A stretch of DNA of 64,000 nt, taken from Bacteroidales bacterium (GTDB lineage Bacteria > Bacteroidota > Bacteroidia > Bacteroidales > UBA932). Location of the stretch: contig JAGBNC010000015.1 of assembly GCA_017634595.1 (NCBI GenBank), positions 62,001 through 126,000 on the forward strand, written 5' to 3'. Below are positions 1 to 6,700 of this stretch, piece by piece. The notes under the pieces are model-generated. The model searched no databases. It saw only the letters and a list, made by a program, of their open reading frames with translations, and was not told where the DNA came from. The position numbers and the translations under genes are program-made. How positions within the stretch are numbered: position 1 is the stretch's first letter; each line of letters begins with the position of its first letter.

Positions 1-2
1 TT

Positions 3-167
3 TGTGATTTGGTTCTTTATCAGAAAGTGTCGATGCATCCGCTATCGCACGCCACCGGAGCTATGCCGCTATCCACGCAGAAGGAAGTTGACCGCTCTAT
101 AACCCTGCTGATGATGTTGGAGAAGCAGATGGGAACGCTGATTGGAAGAGATTTGTACTCAATATAA
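3..167 (+). CDS. C-terminal end of an unidentified protein (cut by window edge)
   Basis: An open frame runs from the window edge to a TAA at 165-167, three bases before the next start codon, so it looks like the tail of an upstream gene in the same operon. About 54 residues are visible; they are helical in character (several Met/Leu pairs, charged residues) and end in GRDLYSI. I see no motif that identifies it. The tight spacing to the primase-like gene and the same strand suggest they belong to one mobile or phage-like unit. The frame also contains ATG codons (first at 33), so a short independent gene cannot be excluded. Confidence 0.5.
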   Translation, partial: CDLVLYQKVSMHPLSHATGAMPLSTQKEVDRSITLLMMLEKQMGTLIGRDLYSI

Positions 168-169
168 AG

Positions 170-1195
170 ATGACCAAAGAAGAGTTGCTGAACATACCCG
201 TGTCGTGGATTCCCGGTACTACCTCGAAGCAAGTAGTACATCAGAGCCTGCGTAACGCGTTGTTGGCTATATGGCGCGGTGAGCAAAAGGATAAGATGTT
301 GCGGATGAGGGAATTGGTGGATACCAATCACGATGCGTATGACGCGATTAAAAGAACACTGCCCGCCAACATCTTTTCTGGAAAGTTTACGGGCGGTCAC
401 GCAGCTACGGATATTACTGAATACAATCGGCTACTGACACTCGATATTGACAAGTTGGACGCAGAACGACTTGAGCAGGTGAGGCAGTATTTAGCAGACG
501 ACGAGTATGTGTTTGCCTTTTGGTTGTCGCCGTCGGGAAAAGGTTTCAAGGGGCTTGTGCTATTGGACTATGGGGAAATAGATTTGGTTGACAAGGTGTA
601 CTGGCATAGAGAAGCCTTTAATCAACTCTTCAAGTATTTCCACGACAAATATGGTTTTGAACTGGACATAAAATGCAAAGACGTTCCTCGTCTTTGTTTT
701 GTTTCATACGATCCCAATATCAGGGTTAAGAACACGGTGAAGGCCTTCATAGTGGAACCTATCGAGGAAGTGCTGAAGGCGAAGACGGAAGCAGTGAAGC
801 ATCGGAAAGCCTTTGCCAACTACAAAGAAAACGGGACCTATCGCCGCAACCAGCCAGGGCGTAACCAGCAGAAAGACCGTGGCACAGTGAGTTCGATAGT
901 GAAGTATTTGGAGAGGAACAGGCTGTCTATAACCTCCAATTACAATGACTGGTTTTGTGTGGCGATGGCTATTGTGACGGCATTTAACTATGATGTTGGG
1001 GAGCGTTACTACGTGCGCTTATGCAGGTTGGACGGTGCAAAACACGACGAGCAGGCCAGCATTGCTATGCTGCGCTACTGTTACGAGCACAGTAATTATG
1101 AAATTACGCTGGGAACGCTCGTTTACTTTGCCCAGCGGAAGGGATATAAATTCAGTTATAAGGCAGTACCTAAGAGGGACACCGAATCTGATTGA
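170..1195 (+). CDS. VirE N-terminal / PriCT_2 primase-like protein
   Basis: The 341-residue product matches the BT4734/VirE_N type found in Bacteroidales mobile elements. Residues about 40-200 carry the VirE_N-like region (FSGKFTGGHAATDI, LTLDIDKLD, FAFWLSPSGKGFKGLV, DVPRLCFVSYDP), resembling the fold of small DNA primases, with acidic residues of the LTLDID strand in the place of the metal-binding aspartates. Residues about 240-330 resemble the PriCT_2 primase C-terminal domain (WFCVAMAIVTAF ... YVRLCRLD ... LGTLVYFAQRKGY). Such proteins are usually followed by a DUF3987 helicase in Bacteroides elements; here none follows, and the next gene is a reverse transcriptase. Role in element replication is inferred. 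The start at 170 follows the upstream stop closely. Confidence 0.8.
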   Translation: MTKEELLNIPVSWIPGTTSKQVVHQSLRNALLAIWRGEQKDKMLRMRELVDTNHDAYDAIKRTLPANIFSGKFTGGHAATDITEYNRLLTLDIDKLDAERLEQVRQYLADDEYVFAFWLSPSGKGFKGLVLLDYGEIDLVDKVYWHREAFNQLFKYFHDKYGFELDIKCKDVPRLCFVSYDPNIRVKNTVKAFIVEPIEEVLKAKTEAVKHRKAFANYKENGTYRRNQPGRNQQKDRGTVSSIVKYLERNRLSITSNYNDWFCVAMAIVTAFNYDVGERYYVRLCRLDGAKHDEQASIAMLRYCYEHSNYEITLGTLVYFAQRKGYKFSYKAVPKRDTESD

Positions 1196-1363
1196 CGTTT
1201 CATTCGGATGAGGCCCGCGTACGGGTGAGCAAAGCATATTAGGGACCTACTGCGCCCGCAAGGGAGCAGACCTCTCACCAACAGGAAGGTTTATAATCAT
1301 AATCGAATTGTGATTGTAGTTTGTTCGGAGTTTTAGTTAACGGGGACTGCCTTTTTTTATACG
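1196..1363 (+). ncRNA. Candidate structured RNA upstream of the reverse transcriptase
   Basis: This gap between two genes is rich in self-complementary segments. A hairpin CCCG-CGTA-CGGG lies at 1214-1225. GGTGAG (1224-1229) pairs with CTCACC (1274-1279) and encloses the hairpin CTGC-g-CCC-GCAA-GGG-a-GCAG at 1250-1269, which has a GNRA tetraloop. A long imperfect hairpin with a three-base loop spans 1291-1319. No reading frame of note is present. Many non-retron antiphage reverse transcriptases and retrons use an RNA encoded just upstream as template or partner, so a functional RNA is plausible, but this is inference. It could also be a 5' leader that regulates the RT gene. Confidence 0.4.
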
Positions 1364-3106
1364 ATGAAACCGTTTGGGGAATATATTTCGTTTTGGTCGG
1401 TGGCTGACGTGCTTATCAGTAAGCGCGTACAGCTCTGCGACAAGCGGCACAAGAAGCATCAGTTGCATTTGTTGTCGCCCTCGATGAGTTTAGGGCAGAT
1501 GACGGAAACAGAACAGTTGTTGCTATCGCTGATGCCGCCCCGGAAGCGTTGGGTGAGTCTGTCGACAAAAACCCGTTACCGCGAACTTGACGATGGTCAC
1601 CGCCAACGCAATGCCGCGGCGAGATGCAATTGGAAGGCTATAAAATGGACAATTAAGAGAGATCTGGCTGATGGCGGAGTTATTCCATATCTTACAGCCT
1701 TGAAGGAGTTTGTGAATAAGATTCAGAAGCGGGTACGTGAAGAACATTTTGCTTTTGAGGTACCCCTTTTGTTTCCTGACGTAAAAGACGAGACGAGTTG
1801 TCGTCCACTATGCAAATTTGAAAGTCTGGAGGATTCGGTGATACTGATCTTGGCGAATAAGTATCTGACGGAGTTGTTCGACAGCCTGTTTTATGAGGAA
1901 AGTCTGGCTTTCAGGTGCAAACGCGATTATCACGGAGAGAACGATTGTGTTACTGCACATCATCACGCCATTGTACGGATGAAGGAATACCGAGAACGAT
2001 TTGAGGGGAAACGGCTATACGTGAGTGAGTGCGACCTGCAGAAGTTCTACGACACGGTGAGCCATCGAGTGGTTCGCAAATGCTACTATGGCTTGTTGAA
2101 GAAAGCGGCCAAGGAGAATCCGGGGTTGCGGTTCGATGAGATAACTCGTGTGTTTGAGGCTTATCTGAAGTGTTACAACTTCCCGAAGAATGTTTTCTGC
2201 AAAAACGGCGATAAGAAATTTTGGGAGGGAAACAAGATTGATGAGAAGCAGCGTTGCTTCAAGTGGGTAGATACGATATTATTGGCCAAGAGCCGCCGTG
2301 GATTGATGCATTTGCAAATTGGCGTGCCCCAAGGTGGCGCTCTTTCAGGGCTGATAGCCAATATGGTGCTGAACTCCGTGGACTGGCAAGTGAAGAAGGA
2401 AATGAAATGGAGCGACCTTTACCTTCGCTACTGCGATGATATGATTATCATATCTACCAGCAAGGCTCGTTGCAAGAAACTGTTCTCTATATATTATAAA
2501 GGTGCGAAAAAGTTGAAATTGGTGCCTCACGAGCCAGAAAAAGACTTGGCGTTTGGACGGAAGGCTTTCTGGAAGGGGAAGAGCAAGGATGCTTATCCGT
2601 GGGCAATGGGGCAGAAGGATGCAGCTGAGTGGATAGGTTTTGTGGGTTACGAGATGCGCCGTGACGGTGCGATGAGGATTCGAAAGAAGTCGTTCCGCAA
2701 AGAACTGGACAAACAGACCAAGGTGGTGTTCGAAAAAACGCTGGATAAAATCAAGGACAAGGAGCGAGTGTCGAACGACTCGCTGCTGAGCTCGCTGGAG
2801 AGTAAACTTATCTCTATGTCGGTTGGAAAGATTGAGGTATGGAATGCACCGTTTATGGAGAGTGAGATGTGCTGGAGCGCTGGTTATAAGGAGCTGGAGA
2901 TGAATTCGGTGCTTGCGAAGCAGCTCAGGGAGCTGGATAGACATCGCTGGATGATGCTGGGTGCAGCAAAACGACGCATTGAGGGTGCAAAGAAGAAAGC
3001 AAGAGAGCTTGTCAGGAAGGATCTGGAGCAGTTGGAGAAAGATAAGAATCCGGACTCGCACGGTATGGTACATAGTTATTATTATCAGTTTGCGAGGGGA
3101 AAGTGA
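1364..3106 (+). CDS. Reverse transcriptase of unassigned type
   Basis: A 580-residue RNA-directed DNA polymerase. Palm motifs are clear: the first catalytic Asp in CDLQKFYDTVSH (about residue 223), the template/primer motif IGVPQGGALSGLIANMVL (about 316-334) and the catalytic box RYCDD (about 353-357). A thumb-like region and a basic helical C-terminal extension of roughly 120 residues follow, ending with many Lys/Glu. The QGG motif excludes the diversity-generating retroelement type, which has SQ there, and I see no maturase or endonuclease domain and no group II intron domain V nearby. Length and a YCDD box with adjacent structured RNA fit the broad class of stand-alone defence reverse transcriptases, but the subgroup cannot be named without a tree. 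Start at 1364 is the first ATG after the structured gap; no strong RBS decides it. Confidence 0.85.
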   Translation: MKPFGEYISFWSVADVLISKRVQLCDKRHKKHQLHLLSPSMSLGQMTETEQLLLSLMPPRKRWVSLSTKTRYRELDDGHRQRNAAARCNWKAIKWTIKRDLADGGVIPYLTALKEFVNKIQKRVREEHFAFEVPLLFPDVKDETSCRPLCKFESLEDSVILILANKYLTELFDSLFYEESLAFRCKRDYHGENDCVTAHHHAIVRMKEYRERFEGKRLYVSECDLQKFYDTVSHRVVRKCYYGLLKKAAKENPGLRFDEITRVFEAYLKCYNFPKNVFCKNGDKKFWEGNKIDEKQRCFKWVDTILLAKSRRGLMHLQIGVPQGGALSGLIANMVLNSVDWQVKKEMKWSDLYLRYCDDMIIISTSKARCKKLFSIYYKGAKKLKLVPHEPEKDLAFGRKAFWKGKSKDAYPWAMGQKDAAEWIGFVGYEMRRDGAMRIRKKSFRKELDKQTKVVFEKTLDKIKDKERVSNDSLLSSLESKLISMSVGKIEVWNAPFMESEMCWSAGYKELEMNSVLAKQLRELDRHRWMMLGAAKRRIEGAKKKARELVRKDLEQLEKDKNPDSHGMVHSYYYQFARGK

Positions 3107-3113
3107 TACAAAA

Positions 3114-3231
3114 TAGGATAAGATACAGGTGAGAGGGGCAACCCTCGGTATCTATAAGTTCTAAATGCTGTTTTCAAAAAGAAAAAAAGTGACGCTATGA
3201 GCTGAAAAATGGTAAAAGTAGGATAAGATAC
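3114..3231 (+). repeat. 13-bp direct repeat pair, 105 bp apart
   Basis: TAGGATAAGATAC occurs at 3114-3126 and again at 3219-3231, exactly 105 bp apart, and the following bases are also similar (aGGTgaGAgGGG versus gGTTgaAGGGa). The pair lies in the gap between the RT gene and the sigma-like gene. It may mark the borders of an RNA, protein-binding sites or alternative pairing partners of the hairpin that begins in the first copy. Confidence 0.6.
3121..3153 (+). ncRNA. GNRA-capped hairpin downstream of the RT gene
   Basis: AGATAC (3121-3126) pairs with GTATCT (3148-3153) and, after an internal loop, GAGGG (3133-3137) pairs with CCCTC (3142-3146) around a GCAA tetraloop. There is no U-tract directly after it, so it is not a classic terminator. 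The AGATAC strand is part of a repeat whose second copy at 3219-3231 could compete for the same partner. It may be part of a functional RNA of the RT locus or a leader of the next gene. Confidence 0.4.
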
Positions 3232-3285
3232 GGTTGAAGGGACAAGAGAAAAGATTTTTTATTGTTTCATTTTAACTTGTATTTT

Positions 3286-3876
3286 ATGGCAAATAAACTA
3301 CTTTTATCAGAAGAGGTGTGGTCGCGACTGGAAGCCGTGACACCCGAAGAAAAGGAGAAGGCGCTGAGGAAACTGGCTCGTTGGATTACTTATGAGATTG
3401 TGCATCGCGGTTTTGATTTGGACTACGGTCCATTTTCATTCGCTGCGATGGGCGGCAATACCGTTGAGGTGATTTCACAACAGTGTTACGATGTGCTTTT
3501 TGGAGGCGAGTGGCATTGGAAGCCTACTCGAGAGTTGAGCTCGATGCTGATTCAGATTGCAAAGAGCAAGATGAGTCACATCATTAGAGACTGGCATGCG
3601 CAGGGTCGTCCTGATATCAAGCATACCAGTGAGTTGAGCTACCGCGAACAGGTGGAGATGGACATAGCCCGCCAGTGGGAAGCGGAGGCCAATATGCGTG
3701 AACTGGGTTTCGACATCGCCCGTAAGGCGCTGAGCGGCAATCCCAAAATGCAGGCCTACGTGGAAGCTGTGTATGAGACTAACGATTACAGAGCCGTTGC
3801 TACGCGCTTGAAGATGACCTTGAAAGAGGTTCAGGAGCTGGAGCGTGAGCTGCTGGCTATCCTTGAGAAATGCTAA
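3286..3876 (+). CDS. Sigma-70-like / helix-turn-helix protein
   Basis: A 196-residue protein without a signal peptide. Residues about 50-115 look like sigma region 2 (VISQQCYDVLF ... SSMLIQIAKSKMSHIIRDW) and residues about 155-190 like region 4 with a helix-turn-helix (YVEAVYETNDYRAVATRLKMTLKEVQELERELL). This is the layout of ECF-type sigma factors, although the match is weak and it could instead be a diverged DNA-binding protein. It follows the RT gene after a 179-base structured gap and is closed by a strong terminator, so RT and this gene may be one transcription unit. The ATG at 3286 is chosen over upstream TTG codons. Confidence 0.55.
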   Translation: MANKLLLSEEVWSRLEAVTPEEKEKALRKLARWITYEIVHRGFDLDYGPFSFAAMGGNTVEVISQQCYDVLFGGEWHWKPTRELSSMLIQIAKSKMSHIIRDWHAQGRPDIKHTSELSYREQVEMDIARQWEAEANMRELGFDIARKALSGNPKMQAYVEAVYETNDYRAVATRLKMTLKEVQELERELLAILEKC

Positions 3877-3885
3877 AGCGTTACT

Positions 3886-3930
3886 GATTCGGGCCCGTGG
3901 AAGGGTGACCCAAGCGGGCCTGAATCTTTT
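3886..3930 (+). terminator. Rho-independent terminator after the sigma-like gene
   Basis: A near-perfect 12-bp stem (GATTCGGGCCCG with CGGGCCTGAATC, one mismatch) is followed by TTTT. It begins ten bases after the stop codon of the sigma-like gene and separates it from the small-protein cluster. Confidence 0.8.
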
Positions 3931-3969
3931 CAAATGAATACAGTATTAACAGTTTAAAAGATTACAGCA

Positions 3970-4140
3970 ATGAAGAACGTTATAGACAAGATCGATGCAT
4001 TGAAGGCAAACACCGAAAACGAAAAAGAATTCAAGACCGTTTGGGGAATCAGCCTGGATGAGCACATCAACAAGATGATGATGTATGTGCAAAAGAGTGA
4101 TGCACGTATCAAGGAGAAACGTGAGAGCATCAAGAAGTAA
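3970..4140 (+). CDS. Small helical protein, 56 aa
   Basis: A short frame from ATG 3970 to TAA 4138-4140 encodes a charged, probably helical 56-residue protein (MKNVIDKIDALKANTENEKEF... ending RIKEKRESIKK). It lies between two terminators, which supports a small independent transcript. No family is recognised. Proteins of this size are common between the regulatory and lysis-like genes of Bacteroidales phage-like elements; the assignment as a real gene rests on its position and clean frame. Confidence 0.5.
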   Translation: MKNVIDKIDALKANTENEKEFKTVWGISLDEHINKMMMYVQKSDARIKEKRESIKK

Positions 4141-4174
4141 GATGACTTTATGGGCTTTTAAGCCTGATTGCATA

Positions 4175-4303
4175 ATGGAAGACCTCCGCAAGACTGCGGG
4201 GGTCTTTCTGGATAAATGTGTATGGCTTTTGCTTACGGGCGTGGGCCTTTTTTTGTGCCCGGTTGGAACGAAGGGGATTGATAACGATAACGAAAAAGCA
4301 TAG
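4175..4303 (+). CDS. Possible small membrane protein, 42 aa
   Basis: A 42-residue frame holds one hydrophobic segment (CVWLLLTGVGLFLCPVG) and an acidic tail ending DNDNEKA. Its TAG stop overlaps the strong ATAGGAGG ribosome-binding site of the next gene, as expected for a small holin-like or anchoring peptide in a lysis-type cluster. Against it, the first third of the frame overlaps a terminator hairpin, and no start signal is evident. I treat it as uncertain. Confidence 0.3.
   Translation: MEDLRKTAGVFLDKCVWLLLTGVGLFLCPVGTKGIDNDNEKA
4181..4207 (+). terminator. Rho-independent terminator
   Basis: GACCTCCGC (4181-4189) pairs with GCGGGGGTC (4196-4204) around AAGACT, with one T-G pair, and TTT follows. 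It lies about 40 bases after the 56-residue gene. Confidence 0.7.
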
Positions 4304-4315
4304 GAGGTAACGGAA

Positions 4316-4657
4316 ATGGTAGTAGATGTGACAAGCGTAGTGCTGGGGATCCTTACCCTGGCGGGTGGATGCGGGTGGGTCGTGGACCGCCGCAAATACA
4401 AATACAAGGTGGAGGTCAGGAAGCTGAAAGCGGAGGTGAAGGCCCTGGAGGCGGAACAGAAGCAGAAGTATATGGACCTGGCCAAGGAGTATGTGGAGGA
4501 GTTTCGCAAGAACATCGGCGAGCCTCTGCAACAGGAGGTTGGTGAACTGAGAAAGGAAGTAAAGGAACTGAAAGATGCGGTGGAAGGTATCAATGATTGC
4601 CCTTATAGGGCTGAGTGTCCTGTGCGTGACAGGATGGTTAATAAATCATTTAAATAG
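4316..4657 (+). CDS. Single-pass membrane coiled-coil protein
   Basis: The 113-residue product has one N-terminal membrane segment (VTSVVLGILTLAGGCGWVV), then a long charged coiled coil (about residues 28-95, KAEVKALEAEQKQKYMDLAKEY...) and a C-terminal CPYRAECPV motif with two cysteines. This architecture recurs next to lysis genes of Bacteroidales prophages and related elements, but the function is not known to me. It has a strong Shine-Dalgarno, ATAGGAGG, eight bases before ATG, which is unusual in this window and supports a phage origin. It ends with TAG at 4655-4657. Confidence 0.6.
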   Translation: MVVDVTSVVLGILTLAGGCGWVVDRRKYKYKVEVRKLKAEVKALEAEQKQKYMDLAKEYVEEFRKNIGEPLQQEVGELRKEVKELKDAVEGINDCPYRAECPVRDRMVNKSFK

Positions 4658-4675
4658 ATATAGGAGGAAAGTAAA

Positions 4676-5747
4676 ATGGCAAAGATTAGTGGTATCAACA
4701 CGAAGATCAGTGGTCAGGTGGGTGAGTATCTGTTCCGCCAGACCAAGTATGGAACGATTGTGAGCGAGGCTCCGGTGCGTAGCAGTACGCCGCGCCGCAG
4801 CCAGCTGCAGATGAACACGCGGACGCAGTGGGCGAACCTGGGGGCGATCTACCGCCAGTTCGACGATATGCTGAAGCGCGGGTTCGAGAGTCTGCCGACG
4901 GGTATGAGCGTGTATAACGCTTTCGTGCAGGCGAACCTGAGGGGTGGTGAAGGTGTATATCATCACCAAGACGATGCGGCTGAACGGCGGTTCGGTGCTG
5001 GCACAGTATCAGATTACCAGAGGCACGCTGCCGAGCATCCCGATGGCGGTGAACGGCGCGGGGCTGCTGATGGGCGGACTGAGCGTAGGTGCGCTGAGCA
5101 TCGACGCGACGACGACGGTGGGTGCGCTGAGCGAGGCGATCCTGGCGGGCAACTTCGACTGGCAGGAGGGCGACCAGCTATCGTTCTTCCACGGGGTGCA
5201 GAGGGTGGACCAGGTGACGGGGATTCCGCGTGCGACGATCACGGGCTACCGCGTGGTGATCAATACGGCGGACGAGACGCTGCTGTGGGATGTGGTGAGC
5301 CGGATGCGGTTCAGCACGGTGGTGTCGGGCTCGTCCGGGGTGAATGTGATCGGGACGAGCGAGGCAATCCAGAGCGGAGTGGGCGTGTAGGTGCACAGCC
5401 GCGAGACGGAGAGCGGGCTGAAGGTGAGTACGCAGTTCTTCTATGTGGAGAATGCGGCGCTGGCGACGTATCAGAGCAGTGCGGCGCAGGTGGCGACTGC
5501 GAACAGCTATGGCGGAATCAATACGGGCCAGGTGTTCCTGCAGCCGAGCGTGAGCGGAATGGCGGGAGCGGGAGGCAGCGTTAACGTTAACCAGGGCGGC
5601 CCTTCGAGCAACGATAACGATAACGTTAACGACAACCAGGGTGGTAACACAGGTGGAGGAAACATTACCGGTGGTGACACGGGTGGTGGTGACAATGGCG
5701 GCGGCGACAATACCGGTGGCGGTGGTGATGGAGGATACACCGACTAA
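4676..5747 (+). pseudogene. Frameshifted and amber-interrupted element protein of unknown function
   Basis: Preceded by ATATAGGAGG, the frame starts MAKISGINTKISGQVGEYLFR and continues to ANLRGG near 4945, where the homologous-looking reading moves to another frame (VKVYIITKTMRLNGGS...). The cause is one extra G in the run AGGGG at 4940-4944; with three Gs the text would read ANLRVVKVYIITK. In the second frame a TAG stands at 5388-5390 (GVGV-stop-VHSRETES), after which the same frame stays open to the TAA at 5745-5747. The last 50 residues are a low-complexity Gly/Asn/Asp tail from tandem repeats. The N-terminus resembles a Bacteroidales family of element-borne proteins of unknown role. Read as a damaged gene; sequencing error at the G run and a CAG-to-TAG change are alternatives. 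Confidence 0.6.
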
Positions 5748-5820
5748 ACTTCATCTTTCAGAGCGGGGGGGTGGCAACCCAGCCTCCCGCCTCCCTCTGA
5801 ATCTTTAAGCAGTAAACAAA

Positions 5821-6150
5821 ATGAAAGAGAAGATGAAGTACTTTACGATTAGCGAGATGCTGCACAGCCCGACGACTGTGGCTCGCAAGATATGGAAGGG
5901 GTGCGGGCGTGCGGAGGAGGATAATATGACGGCGCTGATTGAGAATGTGCTGGAGCCGGCGCGGGTGATTGTAGGCCTGGGGCGGTTCGATCAGGTGATT
6001 CTGGAGAATGTGCCGGGGAATCAGCTGCTGCCGCAGTGGATTCACGTGATTTATCGGCCTTTTGGACCCAATCGGCAGGAGGTCAGGAAGAAGGTGGTGG
6101 GTAGCAGCAGCTATCCGCTGGTGACGAGGAAGGAGGTGCTGGGGGGATGA
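5821..6150 (+). CDS. Internally deleted M15-type peptidase
   Basis: The 109-residue product begins like small M15 D-Ala-D-Ala carboxypeptidase-like lysis enzymes of Bacteroidales elements (MKYFTISEMLHSPTTVARK ... NMTALIENVLEPARVIVG) and ends like them (GRFDQVILE ... PQWIHVIYRPFGPNRQEV). The middle part that normally carries the SGYRCPxLNxAVGG and SQHxxGxAAD zinc-binding stretch is absent; only the last His of WIHV remains. The join lies near 5976 (VIVG-LGRFDQ). The frame is open, so a short protein may be made, but it should have no peptidase activity. The next gene starts inside its stop (ATGA). Recent internal deletion is the simplest reading. Confidence 0.6.
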   Translation: MKEKMKYFTISEMLHSPTTVARKIWKGCGRAEEDNMTALIENVLEPARVIVGLGRFDQVILENVPGNQLLPQWIHVIYRPFGPNRQEVRKKVVGSSSYPLVTRKEVLGG

Positions 6151-6629
6151 GGTGTGGTTGTGTGAGCGTTGCCCTTGCAGGGATGGCTGCCCTGTGTGTG
6201 ATGGGTTGCGGGGTGAGTCGGCAGGTGAGTAGCAGCGAGCGGCTGCTGCGCACGGATGCGGTGACAAGGGATACGGTCTGGCATCAGGTGGTGGTGGCGG
6301 TCCACGATACCCTTCGGGAGGTGACGACCATCACGCTGCGGCAGAACGACCGGGGCGACACGCTGAAGCTGTTGCAGGTGACGGACCGCACACGCGCCTC
6401 CCGCAGCTAGGGTTTTCGGGACCGGGAAGAGAAGGTGGTTGTCAAGACTGATACGGTGTATGTGGAGCGGCGGGACAGCATGGCGGTTTCTGACACGCGG
6501 CTGGCGAAGGGAGCGGAAATTGGCGGTGGCTCGGGTCTGCGGGCGACGCTGAAGTGGATTTTTGCGGTGGTGTGTGTGGTGATGGGGTTGGTGGTGGCAG
6601 TGAGGTTTGCTTGGCGGAGGGGGCTGTAG
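6147..6629 (+). pseudogene. Lipoprotein with C-terminal membrane segment, interrupted by an amber codon
   Basis: The frame starts with a lipoprotein signal (hydrophobic stretch and lipobox CVMGC, residues about 4-21), continues with repeated DTV/DTL-type segments (RDTVWHQVVVAVHDTLREV) and reaches TAG at 6408-6410. The same frame then stays open (GFRDREEKVVVKTDTVYVERRDS) and ends with a membrane segment (WIFAVVCVVMGLVVAVRFAW) at 6629. Both halves fit one spanin-like protein common in Bacteroidales phage-like elements. The amber is best explained by CAG to TAG, or by stop recoding. The first ATG overlaps the stop of the M15-like gene. Confidence 0.55.
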
Positions 6630-6674
6630 GGGGCTTTTGCGTTGGGCTACATAATAAATCTGGGAAAGATTCGT

Positions 6675-6682
6675 TATCTTTG
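6675..6682 (+). promoter_or_regulatory. -7 box of the DUF4062 gene
   Basis: TATCTTTG matches the Bacteroidetes TAnnTTTG -7 consensus and lies 18 bases before the ATG at 6701. It follows directly on the end of the lysis-like module and marks the start of a new transcription unit. Confidence 0.65.
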
Positions 6683-6700
6683 TAGGAAAGTTGAATTGAA

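Noticed and set aside
1364-3106. Diversity-generating retroelement
   Set aside because: The RT has QGG, not SQ, in motif 4, and no template/variable repeat pair or Avd gene is seen.
1196-3285. Group II intron around the RT gene
   Set aside because: No GTGYG-type 5' end, no domain V hairpin and no maturase X/En domain are visible; the RT box is YCDD rather than the usual YADD.
4142-4303. Longer version of the small membrane protein from ATG 4142
   Set aside because: It would add a Cys/Trp-rich stretch over the terminator with no initiation signal; even the shorter form is uncertain.
4655-4678. Stop recoding joining the coiled-coil gene to the next gene
   Set aside because: Both TAGs at 4655 and 4661 are in frame with the next ATG, but a strong ribosome-binding site stands between, so normal termination and re-initiation is simpler.
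5590-5740. Asn/Gly/Asp repeats as a separate functional repeat element
   Set aside because: They are a low-complexity protein tail encoded by the damaged gene, without element features.
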